A stretch of 64,000 bases of DNA from Glycomyces tenuis DSM 44171 (GCF_000427885.1 NZ_ATYW01000015.1:62001-126000); one strand, 5' to 3'. Shown: positions 50,226 to 59,933, counted from the stretch's first letter. Numbers and translations are program-made. The notes: generated by a model from the sequence alone, not told the origin.

Positions 50226-52471
50226 TAAAGCTTCGTGATCGGGGCGAGCCTGAGGATCACCCATTTGGGCTCGCCGTCGCCGAAGTCGATGCGCGCCTGC
50301 GCCCTCGGGCCCGAGCCCTTGAGCTCGACGACCCGGCCCAGGCCCCACTTGTCGTGGGTGACCCTGTCCCCCACCTCCAAGGACGGCACGTCCGCCGGGT
50401 CGCGGATCGCGATCGGCTGCCCGAAGGAGGGCGTGCGGCCCTTCGGCGGGCGCGGCGGCGGCGCCGCCTCGGTCCATTCGATCAGCCCCGAGGGGATCTC
50501 GGAGAGGAAGCGGCTGGCGGCGTAGAACTCCGGCTGCCCGAACACGTTCCGCGTCCCGGCGCGGGTGACGTGCAGGTGCTTGCGGGCCCGGGTGAGGCCC
50601 ACGTACGCGAGCCGCCGCTCCTCCTCCAGCTCGCTCGGCTTCGACATGGACCGCTCGTGCGGGAACATGCCGTCGTCCATGCCGGTGAGGAACACGGTGT
50701 CGAACTCCAGGCCCTTCGCGGTGTGGAGCGTCATCAGCGTCACCACGCCGCCGTCCCCGGCCTCGGGGTCGGGAATGGAGTCCGCGTCGGAGACCAGCGC
50801 GACGTGCTCCAGGAACGAGGCGACGTCGGCGGCCATGTCGGGCTCCTCGTCGACGGCGTCGGCCGCGCCGCGCACGACCTGCTCGGTGAACTCGTGGGCG
50901 ACGGCCACGAGCTCCTGGAGGTTCTCCACGCGGCCTTCGTCCCTGGGGTCGGTGCTCTGCTCGAGCCCTTCGAGGTAGCCGGTGTCGGCGATGAGCTTGT
51001 CGAGGACCTCTTCGGGCCCGGCCGTGCGCGCCAGTTCGGTGGCCTCGTCGATGATCTCGCAGAACCGCTTGATGCCGCCGCGGGCCCGCGCCGAGACACC
51101 GGCGGCCTCGTCGGCGCGGTGCAGGGCCGCCGGGAAGGAGATCCGGTGCCGGGCGGCGAGCGCCTCGATCTCGGCGACGGCGCGGTCCCCGACGCCCCGC
51201 TTGGGCACGTTGACGACTCGCTGCGCCGAGACGGTGTCGTCGCCGTTGACGGTGAGCTTGAGGTAGGCCAGAAGGTCGCGGACCTCTTTGCGCTCGTAGA
51301 AGCGCACGCCGCCGACGACCTTGTAGGGGATGCCGCGGCGCACGAAGACCTCTTCGAAGGCGCGGGACTGAGCGTTCGTCCTGTAGAAGATCGCGACGTC
51401 GCCGAAGGCGGTCTCCTTGGCGTCGACGAGCTCGTCGATGCGGTTCGCGACCCAGGCGGCCTCGTCGTGCTCGTTGTCGCCGGTGTGGCCGAGGATGGGC
51501 GCGCCCGCGCCCTCGTCGCTCCACAGTCGCTTCTCGCGGCCGCGTTCGGTGTTGTTGCGGATGACGCCGTTGGCGGCGTCGAGGATCGTCTGCGTGGAGC
51601 GGTAGTTCTGCTCCAAGAGGATCGTCTTCGCGTCGGGGTAGTCGCGCTCGAACTCGATGATGTTGCGGATCGTGGCGCCGCGGAAGGCGTAGATGGACTG
51701 GTCGGCGTCGCCGACGACGCACAGCTCAGCGGCGTCCTCGCCGGTGCCGACGAGCTCCCGCACGAGGACGTACTGGGCGTGGTTGGTGTCCTGGTACTCG
51801 TCGACCATGACGTGGCGGAACCGCATCCGGTAGGACTGGGCGACCTCCGGGAAGGCCTGGAGCAGGTGGACGGTGGTGCCGATGATGTCGTCGAAGTCGA
51901 CCGCGCCGGCCAGTCGCAGGCGCTCGTCGTACTGGGCGTAGACGTCGGCGATGAGCCGGCTGCGGGCGTCGTCGGCCTCGGCGGCGGCCCGCTCGGGCCC
52001 GATGAGCTCGTTCTTGAACCGGGAGATCTCGGCGGCGAACCAGCGCGGCGAGTGCTTCTTGGAGTCGAGGCCGAGTTCCTTGACGATCTGGGTGAGCAGC
52101 CGCCGGGCGTCGTCGGTGTCGTAGATCGTGAAGCTCGACTTCCAGCCGAGCCGGTGGGCCTCGCGGCGCAGGATGCGCAGGCACGCCGAGTGGAACGTGG
52201 AGACCCACATGGCCCGCGAGCGGGGCCCGACGAGGGCGTCGACGCGTTCGCGCATCTCGGCGGCGGCCTTGTTGGTGAAGGTGATCGCGAGGATCTGGCC
52301 GGGGTGGACGCCGCGCTCGGCGAGGAGGTGGGCGATGCGGTGGGTGAGGACGCGGGTCTTGCCCGATCCCGCTCCGGCGACGATGAGCAGGGGCGAACCG
52401 GCGTGCTCCACGGCTTGTCGCTGCGGTTCGTTGAGGCCGGTCAGCAGGGCTTCGATGGCGTCGTGACTCAT
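50225..52471 (-). CDS. pcrA: ATP-dependent DNA helicase UvrD/PcrA
   Basis: 748 residues, full-length superfamily 1A helicase. Motifs in order: Q-motif LNEPQRQAVEH, Walker A VAGAGSGKT, Ia ITFTNKAAAEMRERV, II VDEYQDTN, III GDADQSIYAFRGA, IV LEQNYRST, V LMTLHTAKGLEFDTVFLTGM, VI YVGLTRARKHL. It ends VILRLAPITKL, the normal C-terminus (Tudor-like). It unwinds DNA in nucleotide excision and mismatch-like repair and removes RNA polymerase. Its TAG stop overlaps the MITE edge. The chorismate mutase gene upstream matches the mycobacterial order Rv0948c-Rv0949. Confidence 0.96.
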   Translation of the reverse strand: MSHDAIEALLTGLNEPQRQAVEHAGSPLLIVAGAGSGKTRVLTHRIAHLLAERGVHPGQILAITFTNKAAAEMRERVDALVGPRSRAMWVSTFHSACLRILRREAHRLGWKSSFTIYDTDDARRLLTQIVKELGLDSKKHSPRWFAAEISRFKNELIGPERAAAEADDARSRLIADVYAQYDERLRLAGAVDFDDIIGTTVHLLQAFPEVAQSYRMRFRHVMVDEYQDTNHAQYVLVRELVGTGEDAAELCVVGDADQSIYAFRGATIRNIIEFERDYPDAKTILLEQNYRSTQTILDAANGVIRNNTERGREKRLWSDEGAGAPILGHTGDNEHDEAAWVANRIDELVDAKETAFGDVAIFYRTNAQSRAFEEVFVRRGIPYKVVGGVRFYERKEVRDLLAYLKLTVNGDDTVSAQRVVNVPKRGVGDRAVAEIEALAARHRISFPAALHRADEAAGVSARARGGIKRFCEIIDEATELARTAGPEEVLDKLIADTGYLEGLEQSTDPRDEGRVENLQELVAVAHEFTEQVVRGAADAVDEEPDMAADVASFLEHVALVSDADSIPDPEAGDGGVVTLMTLHTAKGLEFDTVFLTGMDDGMFPHERSMSKPSELEEERRLAYVGLTRARKHLHVTRAGTRNVFGQPEFYAASRFLSEIPSGLIEWTEAAPPPRPPKGRTPSFGQPIAIRDPADVPSLEVGDRVTHDKWGLGRVVELKGSGPRAQARIDFGDGEPKWVILRLAPITKL

Positions 52472-52610
52472 AGGTAAGCCATTATGCCCCGGCGCCCTGA
52501 CACGGCTCGCACCACAGCGGCCGCGGGTCGGGTCCGCGCCGTCTCGCGCGCTTCGCCGGACGGCCGCCGGGGGGGCGGCCCGCCGGACACGGCGGGCCTC
52601 CGCGCTCCCT

Positions 52611-52880
52611 CTAGAGCGGCCCGCGGCCGGCTCGGAGAATGAGCATCGCGATCTGCGTGCCGTCCTCGCCGAGGGCTTGGCGGTACTTGTCGAGGATGGC
52701 GCGTTCGCGGTCGAGGACGAGGCGGGTGCCGCCGCCCGCCATGCGGATCTCGCCGACGCGTTTGGACACGTCCGCGCGTTCCTTCCACAGGCGGATGATC
52801 TCGTTGTCGAGCGTGTCGATCCGGGTGCGCAGCTCGCCGAGCTCGTCGGTCCCGGTCTGGTCGGCAGTGGTGGCGGTCAT
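52611..52880 (-). CDS. Chorismate mutase, AroQ-delta type
   Basis: 89 residues from the ATG at 52880, which follows GAAGGAGAA with 8-nt spacing. An upstream in-frame ATG at 52955 lies in the terminator region and is not used. The helical AroQ fold shows LRTRIDTLDNEIIRLWKERADVSKRVGEIRM with the catalytic Arg and Lys, and a short C-terminus LILRAGRGPL, as in M. tuberculosis Rv0948c. Such short enzymes are weak alone and activated by DAHP synthase. It converts chorismate to prephenate for Phe and Tyr. A transcription attenuator with an aromatic leader peptide precedes it. Confidence 0.94.
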   Translation of the reverse strand: MTATTADQTGTDELGELRTRIDTLDNEIIRLWKERADVSKRVGEIRMAGGGTRLVLDRERAILDKYRQALGEDGTQIAMLILRAGRGPL

Positions 52881-52941
52881 CAGGGCTTCTCCTTCAATGT
52901 TTCGGATCGATTGTCCGGGTTCGGGCCCTGGGCGCGGAAAA

Positions 52942-52966
52942 AGCCCCGGGCTCATCGCCCGGGGCT
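52942..52966 (-). terminator. Attenuator terminator
   Basis: AGCCCCGGGC and GCCCGGGGCT with a 5-nt loop, followed on the minus strand by TTTTTCC. It is the 3:4 hairpin of the attenuator ahead of chorismate mutase. Confidence 0.85.
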
Positions 52967-52978
52967 GTAGGTCTGTGG

Positions 52979-53047
52979 TCAGCGCGACGACCTACGGCTC
53001 GGACGATCCGTGCCGTAGTAAAAGTAAAATCGCGCGTTCTGATTCAC
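52979..53047 (-). CDS. Leader peptide of the chorismate mutase attenuator (22 residues)
   Basis: GTG at 53047 and TGA ending at 52979. The peptide contains RFYFYYG at residues 6-12, that is two Phe and three Tyr codons in five positions, then a polar tail ending RRSSR. There is no ribosome-binding site. A CATACT box (minus strand, about 53050-53060) ends about 7 nt before the GTG, suggesting a leaderless transcript. The Tyr codons overlap arm 1 of the first hairpin, as required for attenuation by Phe/Tyr-tRNA levels. Confidence 0.75.
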   Translation of the reverse strand: MNQNARFYFYYGTDRPSRRSSR

Positions 53048-53060
53048 GTCGGCAAGTATG

Positions 53061-53095
53061 CCACACGCCCGCCGGTGACACCAGCGGGCGTGTGG
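53061..53095 (-). terminator. Hairpin after the first thioester surface protein gene
   Basis: CCACACGCCCGC and GCGGGCGTGTGG form a 12-bp stem around 11 nt, 65 bp downstream of the stop codon of the LPETG gene. There is no T-run. It also abuts the leader promoter of chorismate mutase. Confidence 0.55.
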
Positions 53096-53159
53096 GCCTT
53101 GTCTCAGATTCCGTGTCGCGGGTCGCGCTCAGGCGAGGGTCCGCGGCGGACGGGATCGG

Positions 53160-54299
53160 CTACTTCTCCTCGCCGTCCCCGCCCCAGTCGGCGCCCGCGG
53201 TGGCGGCGCGGCGGCGCATGAGCACCAGCGCGACGACACCGGCGGCCACGACGGCGGCGCCGATGCCGGCGACCATGGTCAGGCTGGTGCCGGTCTCGGG
53301 CAGCTGCGGCTGGGCCGAAGGGCTCTCCGAGGGGACGTCCTCGACGACGATCTCGAACTCGAGCTCGGCGGCGATCTCCTCTTCGTGGGCCTCGGCCAGG
53401 ATGAGGTTCTGGCCGGGGATGTTCTCCTCGTTGACCGGGACGAAGACGCGGCCGACCGGCGTGGTCCAGATGACCGAGTCGGTCACCAGTGAGACGGTGC
53501 CGGACTTCTCCTCGTCGAATTCGACGTAGAAGGTCTGGCCGTCGGTGAACTCGGTGACCTCCTCGCCGTTCTCGTCGACGATGGTCGCGCCCTCGGGCTG
53601 GGTGAAGCTCACCGAGCCGAGGTTGGTGGAGACGGTGAAGGGACCGTAGGTGGTGCCGTCGACGACCGCTTCGGAGTCGTCGGCCTCGAAGTACGGGTCC
53701 ATGTCGGGCTCGTCGGCCGGCTCGGTCTCCAGCAGGTGCGTCTGGATGGCGGCGACGGCCTCGTCGACACCCTGCTCACCGCCGGTCGGGTCCTCGTCGA
53801 TGACCCACTTGTCGGTCAGGGCCCAGACCGCGGCCTGGGTGCCGGCGTAGGCGACCTGCTCGGGAGTGTAAGGGCTGATGTCCTTGTCGGAGACGCCGGC
53901 GGCCTCGATGAGCTCGGCGGCGTTGGAGCCGTTGTAGCCGGCGAGCAGCACGCCGAGCACCTTCGGCAGGTCCTCGACGGGCACCTCGTCCCAGGTGCGC
54001 TCCTCGTGGACGTCGCTGCCGCGCAGGCCCACTTCGATCTGGATGCAGTAGACGAGGCGGACGTCGCCCTCGCCCAGTTGGAGGCCCAGGAGGCTGGCCT
54101 CGACGTCTTTGTTGACCGACGAGCCTTCGCCGGGGAGCGATCCGTTGAGGATGATGCCGTCGCCGAGGTCGACGAAGGATCCGGTGACGGCCGTGGGGGC
54201 GTCGTCGCCGTCCTGAGCCAGCGCGACTCCGCCGGCTCCCAGGCCGACCGCGACGCCGGCGGCAACGGCCAGTGACCCTTTCAGGGCTTTTTTGATCAT
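53160..54299 (-). CDS. Sortase-anchored thioester-domain surface protein (LPETG)
   Basis: 379 residues. It has a signal peptide (1-28), a thioester domain (about 35-190) with the Cys in YCIQIEVG and the Gln in AGTQAAVWAL (the TQXA motif that makes the internal Cys-Gln thioester), an immunoglobulin-like region (200-330), then the sorting signal LPETGTSLTMVAG, a membrane helix and a basic tail (RRRAA). The thioester reacts with surface amines, so the protein likely acts as a covalent adhesin. It is paralogous to the gene at 54708. A -10-like TATAGT (54469-54474) lies upstream. Confidence 0.88.
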   Translation of the reverse strand: MIKKALKGSLAVAAGVAVGLGAGGVALAQDGDDAPTAVTGSFVDLGDGIILNGSLPGEGSSVNKDVEASLLGLQLGEGDVRLVYCIQIEVGLRGSDVHEERTWDEVPVEDLPKVLGVLLAGYNGSNAAELIEAAGVSDKDISPYTPEQVAYAGTQAAVWALTDKWVIDEDPTGGEQGVDEAVAAIQTHLLETEPADEPDMDPYFEADDSEAVVDGTTYGPFTVSTNLGSVSFTQPEGATIVDENGEEVTEFTDGQTFYVEFDEEKSGTVSLVTDSVIWTTPVGRVFVPVNEENIPGQNLILAEAHEEEIAAELEFEIVVEDVPSESPSAQPQLPETGTSLTMVAGIGAAVVAAGVVALVLMRRRAATAGADWGGDGEEK

Positions 54300-54707
54300 C
54301 TGTTGAAGTCCCTTTTGTTTTCCGAGGGATTGACGCGTTGATTCTGCTTACGACACGCTAGTAGCCTCGCGCAGGTTGCACCCGGCCCGGTTCGGTGGAC
54401 GAGCGGGCTTCTAGCAGGGATTTCGCCTGCGGCACAGGGTTTTCGGCGCGGGGCGCATGAGCGGCGACACTATAACGATTTAGCATCGGCGCCGATCGCG
54501 GTGGTGGACGATCACGCGTGTGGCGCAAAGCGAAACCGGGGGCCGGAACGCATTCGCGCTCCGGCCCCCGGCGCACCGTTCGCCCGAGTCATGGCGGCGA
54601 GCCGCCGGAACGCACCCGGCCTCGAACCTGAACGACATGCGCTGGAAGGCATCTGGAAAGACAGGTTCGGGCGTTCCGGCGGCGGCGGGGCTTTTGCCTC
54701 CCCGCGT
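54300..54707. other. 408-bp gap between the two thioester surface protein genes
   Basis: It holds the terminator of the downstream-placed gene (54536-54571) and a -10-like TATAGT on the minus strand at 54469-54474, 170 bp before the first gene's ATG. No gene is seen. The two surface genes are therefore probably separate transcripts. Confidence 0.5.
54536..54571 (-). terminator. Terminator after the second thioester surface protein gene
   Basis: CCGGGGGCCGGA and TCCGGCCCCCGG form a 12-bp stem around 12 nt, followed on the minus strand by TTTCGC. It lies about 137 bp past the stop codon at 54708. Confidence 0.65.
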
Positions 54708-55862
54708 TCACCTGGTCTGTTCGGCTGCGGCCTTCCGCCGCACCAAGGCCATCACGGTGAGTCCGCCGATGAGCATCGCGAGCCCGGTGGCGAAGACGAC
54801 GGTGAGGTTCGCTCCCGTCTCCGGCAGTTGCGGCCGGGCCGCTTCGGTGGCGCTCTCGCCGGGGCGCTCGTCGGCGGGCAGTTGCAGGGCGAAGGCCCAT
54901 TCGGCGGGGATGTCGGCCGCTCTCGGCTCGGCGAGGATGAGCATCTGCGAGTCGCCGGACTTGACCGGGTTGACCGCGTCGCCCGAGAGCGACTCGTCGG
55001 TGGTGGCCATGAAGATCCGACCCACCGGCAGGTCGTGGGAGGCGTGCCCGGTGATGGTGATCTCCTCGGAGCCCTCGTCGAGCACGATGTAGAACTCGTC
55101 GCCGTCGTCGAGCGAGGTCACCTCGCCGCCGTCGGCGTCGACCAGGCTTCCGCCGTCGGCGCCCAGCTCGACCGGACCGGCGTTCGAGCGGATCGTGTAG
55201 GGCCCGAACCTGCCGTCCTCATAGGAGGCCTGTTCGGTTCCTTCGAGCTCGATGTAGAACTCCGAGGGGTCGGGGACGCGCCCGGCGTTCGCGGTCAGGT
55301 GCTCGTAGATCGCGGCGACGCCCTCGCTCTGTGCCGCTTCGCCGCCGATGACGGCGTCGTCGGCGTCGAGCTTGAAGCCGTCGGTGAAGTGCCACACGGC
55401 GGCCTGCGTGCCCGCGTAGGCGACGCGCTCGGTCTCGGCCGGGTCCCAGTCGGCGGCGGGCGCGGCGCCCGCGGCCTCCAGCAGCGCCTCGGCGGTGACG
55501 TTCGGGTGGCCGTTGAACAGGACCCAGCGGACCTTCTCGAGGTTGGCCACGCCCGACTCCTCCCAGTCCCCTTCGGTGTAGGGGCTGTCCTGGTCGAGCT
55601 CGGTGCGGATGTCGACGCAGTAGACCTGGAGCGTCTCCTCGCCGCCGTGCGGCGTGAGGCCCAGGACGTTCGCCCAGGTGTTCCACTCCTCGCCGTCGAG
55701 GGTGCCGCGCAGCTCGAGGCCTTCGTCGATGACGATGTCGCCGCTGACCGGCTCGGCTTCGGCGTCCTCTTGGGCGCCGGCCGGGCCCGCCGGGGCGAGC
55801 GCGGCGAGGGCCGCGGCGGCGAGCGTCGCGACGAGTGGGGCGGGGCTCGGGTGTCGTCTCAT
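54708..55862 (-). CDS. Sortase-anchored thioester-domain surface protein (LPETG), second paralog
   Basis: 384 residues with the same architecture as its neighbour: signal peptide ending AGAQ, thioester domain with Cys in VYCVDIRTELD and Gln in AGTQAAVWHFTD, a beta-rich stalk (VGRIFMATTDESLSG resembles VGRVFVPVNEENIPG in the paralog), then LPETGANLTVVFATG, a membrane helix and a basic end. Overall similarity to 53160-54299 is moderate, so the duplication is old. Paired thioester adhesins suggest surface attachment, possibly to plant or fungal material. The sortase is not in the window. Confidence 0.88.
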   Translation of the reverse strand: MRRHPSPAPLVATLAAAALAALAPAGPAGAQEDAEAEPVSGDIVIDEGLELRGTLDGEEWNTWANVLGLTPHGGEETLQVYCVDIRTELDQDSPYTEGDWEESGVANLEKVRWVLFNGHPNVTAEALLEAAGAAPAADWDPAETERVAYAGTQAAVWHFTDGFKLDADDAVIGGEAAQSEGVAAIYEHLTANAGRVPDPSEFYIELEGTEQASYEDGRFGPYTIRSNAGPVELGADGGSLVDADGGEVTSLDDGDEFYIVLDEGSEEITITGHASHDLPVGRIFMATTDESLSGDAVNPVKSGDSQMLILAEPRAADIPAEWAFALQLPADERPGESATEAARPQLPETGANLTVVFATGLAMLIGGLTVMALVRRKAAAEQTR

Positions 55863-56082
55863 CGTTCTTCCGTCCTCCTGGAGTGGCGGGGATCCACTTG
55901 ATACGAAAGGGAAAACGAGGCGGTCCGGCGACGGGCGCGGCCGCTCATACGAATGATTCTTAGGAACCGCCGAAAGTACGATGCCGAATCAGGGCATTGG
56001 ATTCGTTCCACCACTGGAGCCACGGCCTTCGCGGAGGGCGCCCGGCGGTCCCGGCAGCGCCAGGACGGCGGCCGGAGCGCTC

Positions 56083-56088
56083 TATAGT
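56083..56088 (+). promoter_or_regulatory. -10 box (TATAGT) for a leaderless psd transcript
   Basis: TATAGT ends 7 nt before the ATG at 56096, with no ribosome-binding site. It matches the same pattern at rph, the VOC gene, hbd and the FUSC gene. Confidence 0.5.
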
Positions 56089-56095
56089 CTGGGAT

Positions 56096-57343
56096 ATGCC
56101 GATCTCGAAAGCCGCGGCTCGCGGCATCACCGACGAATTCAGCCGCCGGCGCGGCCCCAAGAGCGGCCTCGTCGTCGACGCCGCCTGGGGGAACCCGGTG
56201 CTGACGGCGGCACTCGAGGCGCTCATGCCGTCCGACCGGCTCACCGTCGTCGCCGACCGGTCCTCCACCTCGGACCTGCGCGCGGCGCTCGACGCCGAAG
56301 GCTCCTGGACCGCCGGGAACGTCACCGTCGTCGCCGACCTGTCCGAAGCCGAAGCGGCCGAGCAGGTGATGCTCGCCGCACCCGTCACCGTCGAGGCCGA
56401 GGCGTTCATCGCCGACATCGAGACGCTGCGCGCCAAGGTCGCCCCCGGCGGGGTCCTCTCCTTCGCCGCGACGCTCACCGCACCGGCCCGCGAGGAGATC
56501 GCCGAACTGGTCGCCGAGTACGGCATCGGCACCGACCTGATCCTCAGATCCCTCCCGCCGCTGCGGATCCACAAGCTGCGCATCGGCTCCGCCGCCTCGG
56601 AGGCCGAGCCGCGGGGCATCGCGCCCGCCGAGGACCTCGCCCCGTCGTGGCGGGCCTCCTCGGTGCCGCTGACCCCCGGCATGCACGTCGACTCCAACGG
56701 CATGATCGTCGGCGGGCTGCTGCTCGGCGCCGCGTGGGCGGCCAAGCGGATCCGCCCCTCCTCGAAGGCGTGGCTGCTTCCGGCCGCGGCGGCCGTCCCG
56801 GCCGCGGCGTTCTTCCGCGACCCGCAGCGCGAGGCGGACCTGCGCGGCGAGGACGACGAGCCCGAGGCGGTCCTGGCCGCCTCCGACGGCAGGATCATGG
56901 GCGTCGAGACGGTCGTCGACGAGCGGTTCGGCGCCGCCACCGGCACCGCCGGCGCCGACTGGCTGCGGATCTCGGCGTACCTGTCGGTCCTCGACGTCCA
57001 CATCAACCGCTCCCCCGTCGCCGGGGAGGTCGTCGACGTGTTCCTCGAGAAGGGCGGCTACGCGAAGGTCTCGGCGCCCGAGGCCGAGCACAACGCCGCC
57101 TGCTACACGGTCCTGGCGACCCCGAGGGGCCGCGTCGTGGTCGCGCAGCGCACCGGCGCGGTGCTGCGGCGGATCGTCAACCGCACGAAGGTCGGCGCGA
57201 CCCTGGCGAAGGGCGAGCGGTACGGGCTCATCCGCTTCGGCTCGCGCACCGACGTCTACCTGCCGGCCGGCGCCGCCGACGCGGTCTGCGCTCCCGGCGA
57301 GCCGATCCGCGCCGGCGAGACCGTCATCGCCCGGTGGCGTTAA
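56096..57343 (+). CDS. psd: Phosphatidylserine decarboxylase with N-terminal methyltransferase-like domain
   Basis: 415 residues, nearly twice the usual 230. The C-terminal ~220 residues are a decarboxylase of the short type: FFRDPQREA after a membrane segment, SDGRIMGVE, AYLSVLDVHINRSPVAGEVV, and FGSRTDVYLP, where the Gly-Ser is the self-cleavage site that makes the pyruvoyl group. The first ~190 residues resemble a Rossmann/methyltransferase fold (LVVDAAWGNPVLTAALEALM, LTVVADRSSTSDL, AKVAPGGVLSFAATL). The extra domain has no assigned role. No pssA is adjacent. It is convergent, overlapping by 3 bp, with the double-NUDIX gene. Confidence 0.9.
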   Translation: MPISKAAARGITDEFSRRRGPKSGLVVDAAWGNPVLTAALEALMPSDRLTVVADRSSTSDLRAALDAEGSWTAGNVTVVADLSEAEAAEQVMLAAPVTVEAEAFIADIETLRAKVAPGGVLSFAATLTAPAREEIAELVAEYGIGTDLILRSLPPLRIHKLRIGSAASEAEPRGIAPAEDLAPSWRASSVPLTPGMHVDSNGMIVGGLLLGAAWAAKRIRPSSKAWLLPAAAAVPAAAFFRDPQREADLRGEDDEPEAVLAASDGRIMGVETVVDERFGAATGTAGADWLRISAYLSVLDVHINRSPVAGEVVDVFLEKGGYAKVSAPEAEHNAACYTVLATPRGRVVVAQRTGAVLRRIVNRTKVGATLAKGERYGLIRFGSRTDVYLPAGAADAVCAPGEPIRAGETVIARWR

Positions 57344-58269
57344 GCGGCGCGACGCGGCGCGGCCGCGAGCTTGGCCAGGTCCACGACCTGGAGGGCGTCC
57401 TCGACGGCCGCGGACAGCGGCAGGTCGGCGAGCGCGCCCGCCTCGAACCAGCGCGAGTCCGAGGTCGAGCCGCCGGCGGCCTCGACGACCTGCGCGGCCG
57501 AGGGGTCGGCGACCGTCGCCGAGTAGATGGCCCGCACCCCGTGCCAGTCGAGCGGATAGCCTTCGGGGCCGATGGCGCGGCGGTGCCGGAACGAGGTGAC
57601 GTTCAGCAGGGCCCCGACGCCGGCGTCCTGCCCGGTCTCCTCGTAGATCTCGCGGAAGACCGCCGCCCGGGGCGACTCGCCGAAGTCGACGCCGCCGCCG
57701 GGCAGGTGCCATGTGCCCGCCCCCGGGTAGCCGTCGGCGATGCGCGCCAAGAGGATCCGCCCGGCCGCGTCGGCGACGACGCCGTAGGCGCCGAAGCGCT
57801 GGCCCCTCCTGCGGCGGCCCTTCTTGGCCTTCGCGGGCGGCGTGGGCCGCAGCTCGGTGGGGGTCTTGTCGACGCGGCCCGCGAGCCGGTCGTCGGCCAG
57901 CCCGAGGCACGCCGAGACGAACGGCGAATGGGCCTCCTGGGCGGCCTTGGCGGGGTCGACCCATTCGACGGCCTCGCCGTCGGCGGCGCCGAGGCCGCCC
58001 CGGGCGACGGCCCGGTAGATGATCGCGTTGGTGTGGGTGCCGCGCCTGGCGACGGCGACCGCTTCGAGCGGCTGGGCGACGGCGACCTCGAGGCCGGTGT
58101 GCTCGGCCACCAGGCGCTGGGCGGCGCTCGCGGGGGGCTCGCCGTGGTCGATGACGCCGCCCGGCAGATGCCAGGGGGCCGCCTCGCGTCCAGCGCGGCT
58201 TCGCCGGGTCAGAAGGAGCCGACCGTTCTCGTCACGTACCTCCCCGTACGCAGCTATCCGGAATTGCAT
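57340..58269 (-). CDS. Double-NUDIX domain protein
   Basis: 309 residues with two NUDIX domains in tandem. The C-terminal one (about 165-300) has an intact box, GGGVDFGESPRAAVFREIYEETG. The N-terminal one (about 1-130) reads GGVIDHGEPPASAAQRLVAEHTG, in which the RExxEE residues are lost, so it is probably a non-catalytic, binding or regulatory domain. A basic linker (KAKKGRRRRGQR) joins them. The substrate is unknown. It is divergent from nothing close and convergent with psd. Confidence 0.85.
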   Translation of the reverse strand: MQFRIAAYGEVRDENGRLLLTRRSRAGREAAPWHLPGGVIDHGEPPASAAQRLVAEHTGLEVAVAQPLEAVAVARRGTHTNAIIYRAVARGGLGAADGEAVEWVDPAKAAQEAHSPFVSACLGLADDRLAGRVDKTPTELRPTPPAKAKKGRRRRGQRFGAYGVVADAAGRILLARIADGYPGAGTWHLPGGGVDFGESPRAAVFREIYEETGQDAGVGALLNVTSFRHRRAIGPEGYPLDWHGVRAIYSATVADPSAAQVVEAAGGSTSDSRWFEAGALADLPLSAAVEDALQVVDLAKLAAAPRRAA

Positions 58270-58334
58270 CCCTCAACTGTACGACCTGATCATGGGATGT
58301 CTATCTATTCGTCGGAGCGCGGCGGGGCCGGGCG

Positions 58335-59879
<1,545 letters not shown>

Positions 59880-59933
59880 GCGGTCAAGCGTAACCGGTCG
59901 CAGCCGTCACACCACGAGGCGCGGCGGGGCGGA

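Larger units (their letters stand above)
52937..53047 (-). promoter_or_regulatory. Aromatic amino acid transcription attenuator of chorismate mutase
   Basis: Read on the minus strand. A leader ORF (52979-53047) has the codon run Phe-Tyr-Phe-Tyr-Tyr. Hairpin 1:2 is CTACGGC (53012-53018) with GCCGTAG (52992-52998), including an inner CGGA/TCCG. The antiterminator pairs GCCGTAGGTC (52989-52998) with GACCTACAGC (52964-52973), 9 of 10 bp, and reaches into the terminator base. The terminator is AGCCCCGGGC/GCCCGGGGCT (52942-52966) with TTTTT. When charged tRNA-Phe/Tyr is scarce, the ribosome stalls on FYFYY, hides arm 1 and frees arm 2 to block termination. Chorismate mutase starts 57 nt after the terminator. 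Confidence 0.85.

Noticed and set aside
49975-50228. Two small ORFs crossing the MITE-like element
   Set aside because: They overlap on opposite strands and end with the same residues only because the element ends are inverted repeats.
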